This document shows, one piece after another, positions 36,409 to 49,436 of a stretch of 64,000 nucleotides of DNA (position 1 is its first letter; each line of letters opens with the position of its first letter). The translations under genes and the position numbers were made by a program. The DNA comes from Phytoseiulus persimilis. Lineage: Eukaryota; Arthropoda; Arachnida; Mesostigmata; Phytoseiidae. Location of the stretch: assembly GCA_037576195.1 (NCBI GenBank), contig CM075102.1:35894745-35958744 (forward strand), written 5' to 3'. The notes beneath the pieces were generated by a model, which was not told the origin of the DNA, did not search any database, and saw only the letters and a program-made list of their open reading frames with translations.

Positions 36409-36654
36409 ATGGCCAAACACCTCTTCGAGGAGGAAAACCTCGTTCGCTTCGAACTCGAACTCCAGGAAACGATGCCCTTTTCCTCATTCTGGAATGATTC
36501 CTCGAATCGGCCCGAGTCAATAGCTGGCTCTGTTCCCGTACAGCAGTCAGTTAGCCAAACCATCTATGGAACCCCTTGTAAGCCTAGCTCTAGCAGCCGC
36601 AGTGGATCCGCGGGGTCCTCATCGACTGCGTTTATCGAGTCGAACACTGGTTGA
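36409..36654 (+). CDS. Unrecognised small coding-like frame
   Basis: An ATG-started frame of 81 aa beginning MAKHLFEEENLVRFELELQ and ending in a Ser-rich tail. In the first 25 codons the third positions are mostly C or G, like the real genes here and unlike most nearby frames, which is why I list it. A GTAAGC donor-like site lies inside near 36579, so it could be one exon of a longer gene. No known family is recognised and the frame could be chance. Confidence 0.3.
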   Translation: MAKHLFEEENLVRFELELQETMPFSSFWNDSSNRPESIAGSVPVQQSVSQTIYGTPCKPSSSSRSGSAGSSSTAFIESNTG

Positions 36655-36795
36655 GGAGCTCGTCTTTGCTGCAGGAAGGTAAAGAAAACAGCATACTATC
36701 CAGGCTGAGGTACTTTTCTAGATGGAAATCGGTCAGTAGTTTTCGCACTTCGAACAGAGCAGAGATGAAAGATGTTCTGGATATACATGAGTTCT

Positions 36796-36801
36796 TTTAT
36801 T
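36796..36801 (-). terminator. Possible polyadenylation signal of patched
   Basis: Minus-strand AATAAA 434 bases downstream of the patched stop codon. Confidence 0.45.
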
Positions 36802-37234
36802 TAGCTTCCAAAGCATGACTAGAACAACAATTTTAGAATTCTTCCATTCCTTGAACAAGGTTGAGATTCAGATTGGCTGCCCGCCTAGAAAAATGTCTGC
36901 TGAGGTAGACCCATTCTTTCGTTCCTGACCGACATGATGACACACTCCTTCCCTCTATGTACAACAGTTAATTTACAACAATTTCTTCCGACTTATATAC
37001 TGTTCTCGAGTGGGAGCACCACTTCTCTCTCGAACCATATACAAAATTTACATCATGACAACAGCAAAGTAACATGTCTAGCATAAAACGTCAGTTTTCC
37101 TCAACTACTCAGGCTATCCCCCGGATAAAGATATGATTGAATTCGACCTGACCCTCGTTCGTTGGAGAAGATTCTCCGCTCCAGGCCTGGTTTCTTCCCA
37201 CCCTGTTCGGTTCTCCCTGAACCCGTTCGAGCGT

Positions 37235-40200
37235 TCACCGGCACTTATTGAAGTCGGCGAAATGACTGCTCGAATTCCTGTAGTCGGGAGTATGACGTGA
37301 GCCTCGACGGCTTGGAGGTCGTCCAGCCCAACAGTCGTGATGCATGTACGGCATCGGAGCGTGAACTTCTACTTTGACCTTGGCCGTGGTTGTGACCTTG
37401 GTGGTTACGTTTGTACCGTTCGGTGTAACGTCGGTCGTCGTAACGATTGTGGGGCTATCTGTTCGACTATCGATTCCGCTCGAAGCCGTGGACGGCATCG
37501 GACTCGGGGCAGATGTTGTCGCCGACGCCGTCACGGCACCGTTACACACGTTGGTTGTTGTTGTCGTCGTTTCAACAGTGATTTCGGGTTCGACCACGAT
37601 CTTCGCAGGTTCCGGTTCTGGGGAGCTGCACTGGTAAGAGGACGGCTCTTCGGTTATGGTGGACAGCGAGAAATCGGATCTGGCGGCAAGCGCAGCGCGT
37701 CTGCTGTTTCGTTTGGAGGAGCTGGCGGACGCTTCCTCGGCTGACGATCTTCTCCGCGAAGACTTCCGAGAGTTCAGAGCTGGCGACGAGCGGGGCGTCG
37801 GGGGATCGATTCGGTTGAGGTTCTTCCTTGGAATCAATTCTCCTTGAGGTCCCACTAGGTTGAGCAGCACGGGAAGTACGACGAACCCGCTGTAAGAGTA
37901 GATGACGACGATCGCCGACAGCAGATAGGAAAAATGCCTGGAACGAGAAAAGAGCTCATAAGAACGCTGGAAAGCCATCCTCGAGAGGGATAGGAACACA
38001 AGAGTGACGGAAGAAGAATTCGGCTCGCTCGTTTCCTAGCTGGAAACATTCGACCACCGACTGATGAAACCGAACACCGATCAGAACCCAGTCGGTCCAA
38101 CCGTCGAGTGGAGCCAGAGCCGAGCCTGACCGAACCGAGCCGACGAGGCCTGTCAGCCGAAACTGCCAGGAGAAATGGCAGTGAGAGACCACCCTGGTCG
38201 CCGACTCGACCGACCGGGGGCAGCTCGTTCTGGGCCTGGTTCCTCTCTGGCGAAGGTGCTTTGCGGCGGCTCAAGCAGGCTTCGTTTTACTGTCTCTAGT
38301 CTCGATGACGCCCAGTCCGCGAAATCCGCTCAGTGATTAGCGATCGAGCGGATCTCGGCTCGAGATACGGACCGTCACTAAACATTATCAAGGGCGGCAT
38401 CGCCGTTGTTGGCCTTTTGTCTATTAGCCCTGATGGCCGACGGCGAGAACAATAGGACCAAGAACGCTCCGAACTCCATCGGAGTCAAAGCCGACTCCAC
38501 GAGCATGGCATGAATATGTCGAGTGCGTGGGTGAATGCGAGTCTGGGCGACCGCAGCGGTTTCATCATCCCAGATACTTCCGCTGGCGAGCGCATTCTGA
38601 AACGAGTGGCCTTCGCGCGTCTGCAGTTGCCACAGAAAGAGGAAATCCGACCCCAGTCCGTTGAGACCTTAACCGGGAAGAATAGGTCTGATACGCGGGC
38701 TGGACGCGTTGCGAGTGAACGAACGGATGGAGAAGGAGTCGAGGGCGTATTCGTTACTTCCGATATCCTACCGAATCGCTGTGGGTGGTGGATTGGGTGG
38801 GGTTTGCTAATGAGGGGCGTTGCCGCAACGGACGAAACCTTCCTAATGCACCTCACTCGAAAGACGAGCTCCGCTTCGTGGAGAATCAGAGGATCGAGTG
38901 TCCGTCCGTCCGTCCGTCCTGGCGATCGGAGAAATCTTACGCATTTCTTCATGCTGAACCGAGTGGGGCGAGACACACGATGTGTACACCAATCTCCAGC
39001 GGAGGGGCAGCTTGAACCAACACGGGTGGCAAGCAACAAAACCCCTCATGAACATCGCATCGCAAAGAACTTCATTGGAACGAGAACGCGAGAAGCGAAA
39101 TCGCCGTCATCTCTCTCAGCCCGAGAAGAAAGCCGAGCTCTAAATCTCGCCCAACAATGGTCGGCGAAGGGGCCGCGCTGATCGAATGTTCTCTGCCAGA
39201 AGCCGCACATGAAGCCGTAAAACTGTCACAGTGAGGCGAACTAACGAATTCACTTCCACGGGAGCTACCTGAGACATTCGGGGAGCGGCACGGAAAGAAG
39301 AGAAGAACGGTTCTCTACAAAACGCGAGAAAAAAAAAAAAGAGCGACTGCTCGATATCTTACCTGATCACGAACTCGAACTCAGAGAACGCCAGCATCGC
39401 GATGCCGAGCAGGGTGGTGACGACCGAGTGCACCATCGGCGCGTACATGTATTCCAGGGCCATGCTGACACGACGAGTCTTGCTCCCGAGCGCTGTCAAG
39501 TAGCCCATGGTCAGGTGGAGAGTGAAGTCGACTCCCATCCCGACGCTCATGATGACCAGGACCGCCGGTACAGCGCTCAGCGGCGTGTGGAGCGCGTGCA
39601 GCACGCCGAGTACTTGGCAAACGCAGCTAGCGAGGACCACTACTATCGTCGAAGCAACGGCCAGGTTCAGGAGAACCAACGAGATCATAATGAACACGGT
39701 CACCAGGATGAGCGCGATCGCTAGCATCATGTAGAATCGCAGATTCAGATACTGTTCCCAGTAAACTATTGGCAGTCCAGTCGGAAAGTTGGGCAGACCT
39801 CGGTCCTCGAACTTCCCCGAGATCTCTCTTAGCTGTGCAATAATCGAGGTAATCTCTTTCGTCGAGTTGACGTTGTGAAGATAAAATGGCAGTTGCGAGT
39901 ATTGGATGGCCGAGCTTTTCTTGATCCTGAGCTCTTTGGACCGAGCGATCATGTCCCAGTGAGGCGGCTGAGGAACGAGCTGCGCCTGAAAATTAGAGGA
40001 ACGACTGAGAAATCTGACTCGACCGTCCCTTCGACCCACACAAGGCTCTCCGATAGCGGCATGCGCGGGTGCGCTCGAACGATATTTACCTGAGATGCTT
40101 GGTATGCCAGAGGATCGTTGTTATACCACGCCGTGAGATAGTTATAGAAGGCTTTGTTGTCGATGATTCCGTCCCTGTCAACGAGGCGATTCGTCAGGAT

Positions 40201-43200
40201 TTGGCTCTTGTTGATGGGATTGTCGGATCGGCCGGTTTGCACGAGGAGTTTGTAGGCGAGGATTGCGTCCGTCGTCGCGTTCGCCGTCCAGCTCTCTGTG
40301 TTAACAAATCCTTGTCTGAGTTCATCGTCGAACGTTCTTTGGAGCCCTGAAGAGAAAGAGGGAAAAACTTCAGAGCCTGTCGAAGTTCTCTCAACGAGCG
40401 TCTCCCCGCGAATTTCGGCTGGATCCGAGATTTAAAGGTACCAGTGCATTGTTGTTCGTCTCACAGGTTCCGAATTCTGTTCTGAGCTGATTGAAGTGGG
40501 TTTGCTTCAGTCATGCAGAGAAAGTACTTCGTTTGGTGTGGTCGCGCATAAAAAAAAAAACTAAAAGAGCGCCACAAGAGAATAAAGGGGCTCTCTCGCA
40601 GCGGATCGCTCTTGTATGTGCTCCTAACGAAGTATTGTCTATCAGAAGCGGTGAGTTATCTGCATTCGTATCCTTTCTGGGTTCATCTGTTTGAGAAGCG
40701 TCTTTCTGTCGGCTATGTGTGCGCCTCTCTTCCCGCTCTTCTCTTGCATTCCGTTCCGATCAAAGTTTCGACTAACAAATTAGTTGTCATTCGATGTCGC
40801 CAGCCTTACGCCGGCTCGCCCGCTAGCTGCCAACCGGAGTCAACAACAACAACAGCGACTGCAACGAGCGGCGGAGCGACACAGCGAGCAAACGAGCGAC
40901 CGCTAAACAAGCGATCGAGAAAGCGGCCCAGGTTGTCTCGCTCTGATGAATGGGGCGCCTTTTCGGTGAGTTTTCGTTCGTTCCGACTCGCTGTGGGAAT
41001 GACATTCTTATCGCAGACGACGGATTCCTGCTCCTTCTCCGGATAAAGTATCGACGTAGAGTTCGAGAACGGTTCCGCCCTGCCTGCCCTACCCATCCGG
41101 CGGAGCGTCTTGACACGAGTTGGGGTACCGCAATAACGTTACCGAGCTGCTGTACCGATGAATATTTTTCAAGATGAGCTCGCGTTCTCCCACATCTGAA
41201 TGCGGCTGTCAGAAACGAAGTAACGGGAGCGCAACTCGTTCGTTTCCTGACGCGCTCGAGCGGGGGTGCGTTCAAAAGGCGCACCACAGCATTCGGCGAC
41301 GACGCCGCCGGCTCGGAGTTTACACAGAAGCCTCTTTGTGTGGCCTCGTCTTCATCAGGTGCTCAAACAGCCTTCATTGACTTCAATGGAAACGCGGAGG
41401 TTCCGAAACGAGGGAAATTCCGAAAAATTCGCGGTAAGTCATCGAGAAGTTTGCAACCAACCGACCCACGAGCCAAGGCGACTGACGAGCTTGGGTGGCT
41501 GACAGAGACGAGCTGCCGATTGCGAACAACTGACTCGAAGAAAAAGGAATTCAGCGAAACTAATCCAATCGCTTCCGAACGCAACACAACGTTGGGATCG
41601 CGCCTGCCAGTGTTTGAAGCGACCCCCGAGCGAGGGGCGGGGGGGGGGGAGGATTACCTAAAGCCCGGTGATGAGGTGGCAACTCGCCTAAATCGCCGCC
41701 CAATCCTTCTTCGAAGACGCCGCGCCGTTCGAGCGATTCCCGGACCAGGCGGAACGGAACCGGACTGAAGCTTCTTCTCTCGAGAGTGACTTCTTCATTT
41801 GGCCAGAGCAGCATCCGAAAATTCGCTAGCTCCGTCTTCTCAGTGGCCAGAAGTCAGTCGACTTACATCCCGTCGTAAATCTGTCACATGTCCTTCCTAA
41901 GACACGGAGCAAGAACGGAACTTATCTCTTATCGCTTACAAATTGCCGTTTTATCTCAAACTAACTCAAGAAGCTCCGGCGTGTCTTTTGTTTTATGATC
42001 GATCTCTCAATTTCCCTCCCCGCGGTGGACGGATCCGGATGTTCCGTGCGAGTCCACGCCGATGATCTCTGTCTCGAGAGGGAAAGGAATCCGAACCGAC
42101 TGAAACCGATGGACCGGACTTGAAAGTTGCTCGCACCGGGTTCGACGGCCACGCGGAGTTTGACGGCGCCGCTTGCATCTGTCTGGCCGACTGGGCGATA
42201 AGGGCGTCTTCACGGGTTTTGTTTATGAACAATCGGAGGCACGCACGATAGCATGCGCACTCCGCATCCCGGGCACAGTACAACAAGTCGGCTCGAGTTA
42301 TTTTTTCTAGTTCATCATCGAGATGGGGTCGACCGCACTACTAGGACGGTCAGGATCGATGGACGGAGGGACAGGTAAATGAATAGGTCAGACTGGCGAA
42401 GAACTCCAATCTGATCGTATGGTAGTGTTCTCTCTGTGGGAACAGTTTTCACTCCGTCGTGATTGCACTGAGCCAGAACTCAGAGCCAGAACAAAACAGG
42501 GACTCACCTAACAACCAGTCCCGGAACAGCGACAGCCAAAAGTCAGGTAGTCCGCCGTCATCGTTCTTCACGATGTTCCCAACTCGAGCGAACGCCGCGT
42601 GGTACTCGTGCAGCAAGCGCTGATTGGCTGGATATTCGAAGTTGGCCTGAGTGACCCCGAAAATACTGTAGAACCTGAAGTACTTCTCCTGCTTGATCAG
42701 GTATTCGAACTCGTGGCTCTGTCTGGGGATGAGATCGCTGAGTTGCATTCCGTCCTCGAGATGCGTGACACCCCACATGCCGAACACGGACAGCCCGACG
42801 AACGAGAACACCGCGAGGGTGCGCACCGCGGGATGATGGACGAACGGCGCGTAAACGTCCGCGGCGAAGCTGCTGAGCGAGAAGCCGAAGCATCCGTCGT
42901 CGATACCTCGCTGCCGTCGAAGACGAAGCTCGTTTTCGTCGTTTTCTTCGATCGAGATCACTGACACTGTTGGTTTAACGAAAGCTTCGTCCCTGACTCG
43001 CACCGGCTGACCTGTCACCAATTCGGTGGCGGAGTCGCTCCTTCTGTTACGCGTCTCATCGGCTGGCTCGGAGGCTTTGAGGCAGCACAGAAGGTCCAGG
43101 CGGTGTGAGGCTCTCCGCTGAAGGTCCAAACTGAACACGGCCGGGAAAAGGAAGAGAACGGTGGCCGACGAGAATGTGAGAAGTATTGCCGCCTGCAGCG

Positions 43201-46200
43201 AGAATATCCTCAGAGCGGGGATCGGGATCAGCGACGCAGCGAATAAAGCCAGAATCAATGATGAGTTCGAAACAACAATGTTCACTCCTGTGCGCTTCAG
43301 ACATTCGCCAGTTTGTTCCTGGAATGAAAAAACTAACTCAGCTCGGATTCCCGAGAACCAAAAGAGAGTAATCGCCCGTCGAGCCCCGAAGCCGAGCCGA
43401 GGCTCGATGAGCGCAAGCTTAGCAAGTTCCTCATCATGCAGGAACTCGATGCATGATGAACAACGCTGTCGTTCAGCAGGCGATCAGGAAAATGACACTA
43501 CTCCGAGGAGGATGAGTGATACTCGCGGATCGGTTGCAGCGACCGTTTTCTTCCGTCCTAATTTTATGTCATCAAGGAGCGTTCGCTGGTTGCGCGAGCT
43601 TTCGCGTCTAAATGAGACGGATCGGCTCTAGCTCAGAGCACATGAATACCAGGAACGAAGTCTAAACGTGGCCATTATCTACGGAATTCAGAACTCCCGT
43701 ATAGAATTGGATGGTCTGTACGTGAGTCGCCCAGTCGCGCCAACCGGAGAGCGTGTCTCCTGCAGCCGACCCGGGGAGGAGCCGGAACTTCTCCGCGACT
43801 GGGCCTGGACTGAGCTGGAAACTCGTCTTCCCACTCCATGCAGACAACGACAGCAGAGAGAAAACGGTCGAGGGAGTTTTGTTCGGAGTTCTAAAAATGG
43901 AAGTAATTTCGAGACCAATGATTCAGGGATCGTTTATCAAGCTGTCGCCATCTCGAAGGTGTCACCCAATGCGGGCTGGCCATGCGTCGCCAACAGCGAG
44001 ATATCGCTCACTCGCCGCTCACAGGGAAGTCAAGTCGAGTCGGGTCGAGACACAAGAAGGGACCGCTCTCAAGACTTGGCGGAAAGCTAGATACAGTTGT
44101 TCGCAAGAGGCCTCGGAAGAAAGCCGTTTGAGCTTTCATCGGCTGAGAGCGTTCTGTTGATTTTCCGCTAGCCCATCCGCCGCCGGTCCGCCGAGCACGA
44201 GCCACGCACAGAACCCACCCGGAGCTTTCATCGTCGTCCCCATCCAGTCTTCCGAGCAGCGAGCCGGCGACGTATGGCAATCACATGCTGACAGAGCAGA
44301 TCGATTTGGGTTCGGCCAAAAACACGCATGCATGCAGTCTTCCACTCGCTCGCTCGTCCACTCACCTCTAGAGGAACGCTTCCACTGGATACTATCTTGT
44401 TGAGCGTGTGTGTCAGCAGGAAGACGCCGTTGATTCCGAGGCCCAGAGCCAGGAATGGCAGGACCTGGGTGGAAGTGACGTTGAACGTCAGTCCGATGAG
44501 TGCGCACAATCCGAATCCCGACGTTAGGCTGAGCGCGACCAGGACGACGCCGATAAAGCCAACGAACGCCTGAGATAACTCGGGCTTTTGGACGTTCACC
44601 AGAACTGAGCATACGTATACGACAATGATGGCGGCCCCGATAACCAGTCGGGTTGTACTGGGTCGACTGAACGAGCTGACGATATCTTTCAAGGCACTGA
44701 AGGTGAAAACATTGAACTGCTGCTTCTTCTCTTCTTCATGCGCTTTCTTCGTGAGCTGCTCGGTGAATTTCTTCTGCCAAGCGTTTATGACCTCGCGAGC
44801 TCGTTCCACAGTCCAGTCGGAGTTCACTTGGCTGTGGCTGTCCGCGTGGTGCGCGTACACCTCCTTGTCTTCCATGATGCGCACGATGCTCCGGAGCGCC
44901 TCGGCTTTGACGATCACTCCTGAGCGGTTCTTCTGGATTCCGCCCATTATGAGATCCTCATGCCAATGCATGAAGTTGGATGCGATGCCATAGCAGCCCC
45001 CTGTCAGCGCGGCTCCGATTTGGGAGGGCGACGGCGGGGCTTTCGACTTGGCGTTCGGCGCGCTCTTGGGGCAGCCGGAATCGTTTGGATTGAGGCACGG
45101 CCGCTCCATGTAACCCGTGCCCATGCCGGCGCGCGAGACATACTTCTGCATGAGATCAAACGAGAATTCGGTGTCGTTGAATTGGCTCTGCGCATCGATC
45201 AGCTGCTGGACAGGGTTCAGGTACGACCAGCGGAGGTACTGGGTGTCGTTGCCCACGACGACGTACGGTACGTTTCTCCGATTCAGGAGCTTCGACCCCT
45301 CCCAGAAGCAGTCGAGAGGCGTCATGATTATGCAGGGCATCAACTTCTCGAGTATATCGTCGACGTAGTACAGCCCCGTCGGAGGTACGCTGGGCTTCAC
45401 GCAGATGTCCTCTAGGCTCCACGCGCTGCAAAAGGAGCAAAAACACGATTTATGAATTTGAGCTTCCGGCCTGAGCAGCCAGTCCTCGATAGGTCCGCGG
45501 TATACTCACTAATCATAGAGCTCGACCTCGGTCTGCAAGGCGAGTTCGAGCATACGAGCGTGAGACAACAGGTTCTCCGCTCTCAGAATGTTCTGGCTCG
45601 TCCCCGAAACCGGCGTGTGGATGACGATTTGATCCGAGAACGTGGCCGGCGACGCGTCGAGCTTGGCTCGGATATATTCCAGTTCTCTCGTGACGCGGCC
45701 CCCCTCTGAAACAGGAAGGAAAAATATAAATAAACGGACATTCGGCCTCGTTTCAAACATAATGAAGCCGCCACCGATCGAAATCAGCGGGCTGGACTCT
45801 CTGTTTTACTAATCTGCTGTCGGCGCTTGCTTGTTGCTATTAGCGCATACATCTCAATAGATGCAGTCTGTAGTTCAGACAGGCGTGGTGCCTCCGTAAT
45901 CTCGGAGCCCCCGAAGTAGAGCTGCCCCCGCCCCAGAAGACGAGAAAAACTTTACCGGGACCACCGGCAAAGTTGTCGTCCGCAGAGATTATTCAGTCCA
46001 GCGACCGTCGAACCTCCCGTACGTGATCTACTTCCCGACCACGGAATCGCGGCTCTAGCCATCGAAAAAACAGAACGAGGAGACGAGCGGGAGAACTACC
46101 AGCGGGACATCGACAATTAATAAGCCGCCACATTATGTTCGACGTTACAACGACAGCGGAATATTCCGTTCTACACAGATCCGCAAGCTCCCTCCCGGAC

Positions 46201-49200
46201 CCGAGATTCACGACTGAATGTTTGAAGACCCACAATAATTCGATGTGAGCTATCGCGGCTCCGCTCTTGCGTGGATCCACTTTCCCGACCGCGACCAGTT
46301 GACAGAGGAAATTGAAATAGCGTTCATTGTTCGCGGGTCTGCCGACGACGAGTTCTCCTCGAAACCGAAGATTTTCTGTTGGCCTGACAGTGGTCCGGTT
46401 TTTGTTTAACGGCAACGATGTCTCCCTCAGCAGGAGGGAGGGAAGAAAGGGACAGAGAAGCCTGCCTGCCTGCCTGGCTGCTCGTTCACCCATGCCTCGC
46501 TTGGTCATGGTGGTGCCTCAATCCGCTTGCTCGTTCGCTGGATGGCAGGCGAAGAAGATGTCTTCATCAATTCCTTTGTGGGCCTCTCGCCCTCGTGAGG
46601 GACCGCCTTCAGACAGCCGACGGACTATCCCCTACGGTGTTGGTCGTGATGCTGCCGCCGTCTCCGCTGACTGATGTGGATCCGGCGGCGCCCAAACGTG
46701 GAATCGTTGCACCCGTAGTCGTCTCTGTTGATTCACAGAAGAAGCGTTCCTGGACACCGTCTCGGGCAGCACCCTTCGCAAACCGGTCCCCTTACCTCTT
46801 GATTACGGTTGCTCTCACATGGCCAGCGTTGGCAGAGGCGGCCCGAAACACCTCGAGCCACCGGGCGCGAGCGGCGATTGACTATCGGTCGGTTGATGTC
46901 TCTATTTCAAGTGCGATTTCTCGACGAGAGAAGCTGCCGCCACCAGCGTTCCGGGGGGAATCTCTTCGAGGGTTCGACGACGACCGGGTCCGACGGGCAG
47001 GAGGGAGCACCCTTGCAGATCATTGTTGATTGACTCAATTGACTATGTCAGACTTCCGATCATCGGAGTGCCATCGGATCGGTCTGTCATGGATGTGGAG
47101 AAGAGAGAGCCAGAGAGAGGTAAACAAGAATGTGTGCAAGGGCACTTTGGAACAGAATTGACCCTGCGTTACTAACGAACTCATGATCTACGAAAACTCT
47201 CGCTGGTTCCCGATGACAAAGCTCGCCATTCTTCTACATCTTCTGCTCGATCCTTGATGCTATCCGATACCGACAGCGAATAATACATGGAGGAATACGC
47301 AGAGAATACCATACGGAGAGAGCGTGTATAGCCACTGTGCGTCCGCCAACCAGCTAACCCGACAGGCAGGCATTTGGTTAGACTGGGTGCTGGCTGTTCG
47401 ATCCAACGATCAAACTTCTCTGCCGCATGGAGCCCAACGGAAGGCAGCCTCCGAGCTCATCGGGCAATTAAACACAGGGAATGCCGAGTCGCCAGAAACG
47501 ATAACCTCTCCTGGCGTCCCGTTCGTCGATACGGAAGTCGGTGACCCGGACTCGAACCAGGCGAGAAATCGGCTCGGAACTGGATCCGAATCCGAATCGA
47601 TGACCGCGAGCTGGACACCGATCCTTGTTGGCTCAGATAAGAGCCTCGCCACCAGATCTTGCAAAGTAGCAGCGACGGCAAGTAGCGCCCGCATTCCTCC
47701 TCCTAGGTGGACTGAGCCAAGAATCGAACGAGCGTTACAGAACTCGTCCGCATTGTGAACGAACGCGATTGACACCTTTGTGTCGACGAAGGCGACGACT
47801 TATGCAGAGAGCTCGTACTGAGCTAGCGTTCCGAGTCTTTTAGACCTCTGAAGCATTTCTGACGCCAGAAGAACTTTGTCCCATGATCATGACGATGATC
47901 TTCGCCTGCGTCACCTGTCCGTTGAAGCGACACTGTCTTATCTCCGGTTTCTCCCTTTTGAAAAGTTCTACTTCACGTCTGAGACGTCTCGGCGCCTCTA
48001 AGTAACGAGATTAGCGCCGTTGAAAAGAAAAAAAGTTATTCCCCAAAACATCGCTAACCAGAGCGAGAATCAAGAACCAAAAGCCGTTCAAGCCAAGAAA
48101 GAAATGACAAAATCCCAAGCGCGGGACGTCGAAATCACGCCAAGTGAGCCCCGACTTCAGGGGTCTCGAAACAGAAGTCAAGGAACTCAGCTATTTCCGC
48201 TGTCAGCAGACGTTGGCAGTTTTCTCTAAAATGAGGGAATGGATCCAATGTTCGATGCCATTCCCATATTCCGAGCATGAGAAGTCGAAGCAGATGGAGC
48301 GGACTCATTGTCAGATCGAGTTCGATGATATCGAGCCGCACCCATCCGATGCATAAGGTTCATTGCGTTTCTACAATGGGCGAATGAAACAGACAGGCGG
48401 GCGGACGGACGAACGGATGGGCGGACGACCTAGTAGCAGCAATAGTAGTTTGACTTGTAGTGGGTGAGCCAGCGATTCATACGAGGGGTACAGACCACGA
48501 ACGAGAGCTTTGGTTGGGGGCTGGCCAATTCCGCCAATGATTCGGCGCGACTCGCCAAAGCAGATGGCGAACACCCATTCCAGCATGTCTCCGTGCGTCA
48601 ACATGTACGCCTGGTCGGACGAGCAGAAAGAGGGGAAGACGCACGGACACCGATCACAGACGGCACGCAGGAAGACCAAATTACTCTCAGCACCCACCGT
48701 CATCACATCAAGCAGATGTCTCTATTAACAGTTTGGATTGGTCCCGGGTCGGGGTCTGACTATCAGTGGGTCTGCCTGTCTGTCTGTCAGAGTGCTTCTG
48801 CTCCGAGACGTTTTCTCCAATTTGTTGGTGGGGTCGTTTCTGCAAGCGCCTCACGTGAGCCTCGAGCTTTCAAACTGGAAGTACCCAACAGGTAGCATCG
48901 GGGGCCGCATCATCTGCTAGGTTCGATTCTGACCCGTTTCGAGAGGAGAAATAGCGGTGGAACCGCGGCGCTCCCCCCGAAAAGCGTTCTGCACCAGAAC
49001 GTTGAAGTAGTTCTGAGCTGAGCGGTGAAGTTCATCAGTCCTTGAGCGAGCCCGATCGACACGAACTTCACCGAGGCACTCGTACACACACCATGAAGTG
49101 AGACACCGAGGAGTGACGGAACCTCGAACTGCTCTTGAAACCGTCCCTCGTTTCTGAGTAAGCACTCAGCTCAAGTTTTACTACAACAAATAGATTCCGT

Positions 49201-49405
49201 TCTCGTAACTGTCGAAGATCACATCTCATCTGGTTCTGAGATACATTGGGGCGAACCAGTCGAGCATCAATCAAAACTGATGAATCTTGACGGCCTCACA
49301 CAACATCTACCTCTGAAGATTCTCGCGCGAGCGACAACAAGCTCCATCCACTCCTGTCAGACATTGCAAAGCTTCAAATTTTCTTGGTTCTAAGATGACG
49401 GCGAG

Positions 49406-49436
<31 letters not shown>

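Larger units (their letters stand above)
35443..37234. other. Convergent 3' region between receptor pseudokinase and patched
   Basis: The two genes point at each other here. A plus-strand AATAAA at 36230-36235 and a minus-strand AATAAA at 36796-36801 would end the two transcripts, leaving about 560 bases between them that contain a small coding-like frame. Confidence 0.55.

Noticed and set aside
47530-47620. tRNA gene suggested by a B-box-like GGTTCGAGTCC on the minus strand
   Set aside because: No A box or cloverleaf could be built around it.
48915-48945. tRNA gene suggested by AGGTTCGATTC
   Set aside because: No A box at the right distance and no acceptor stem pairing.
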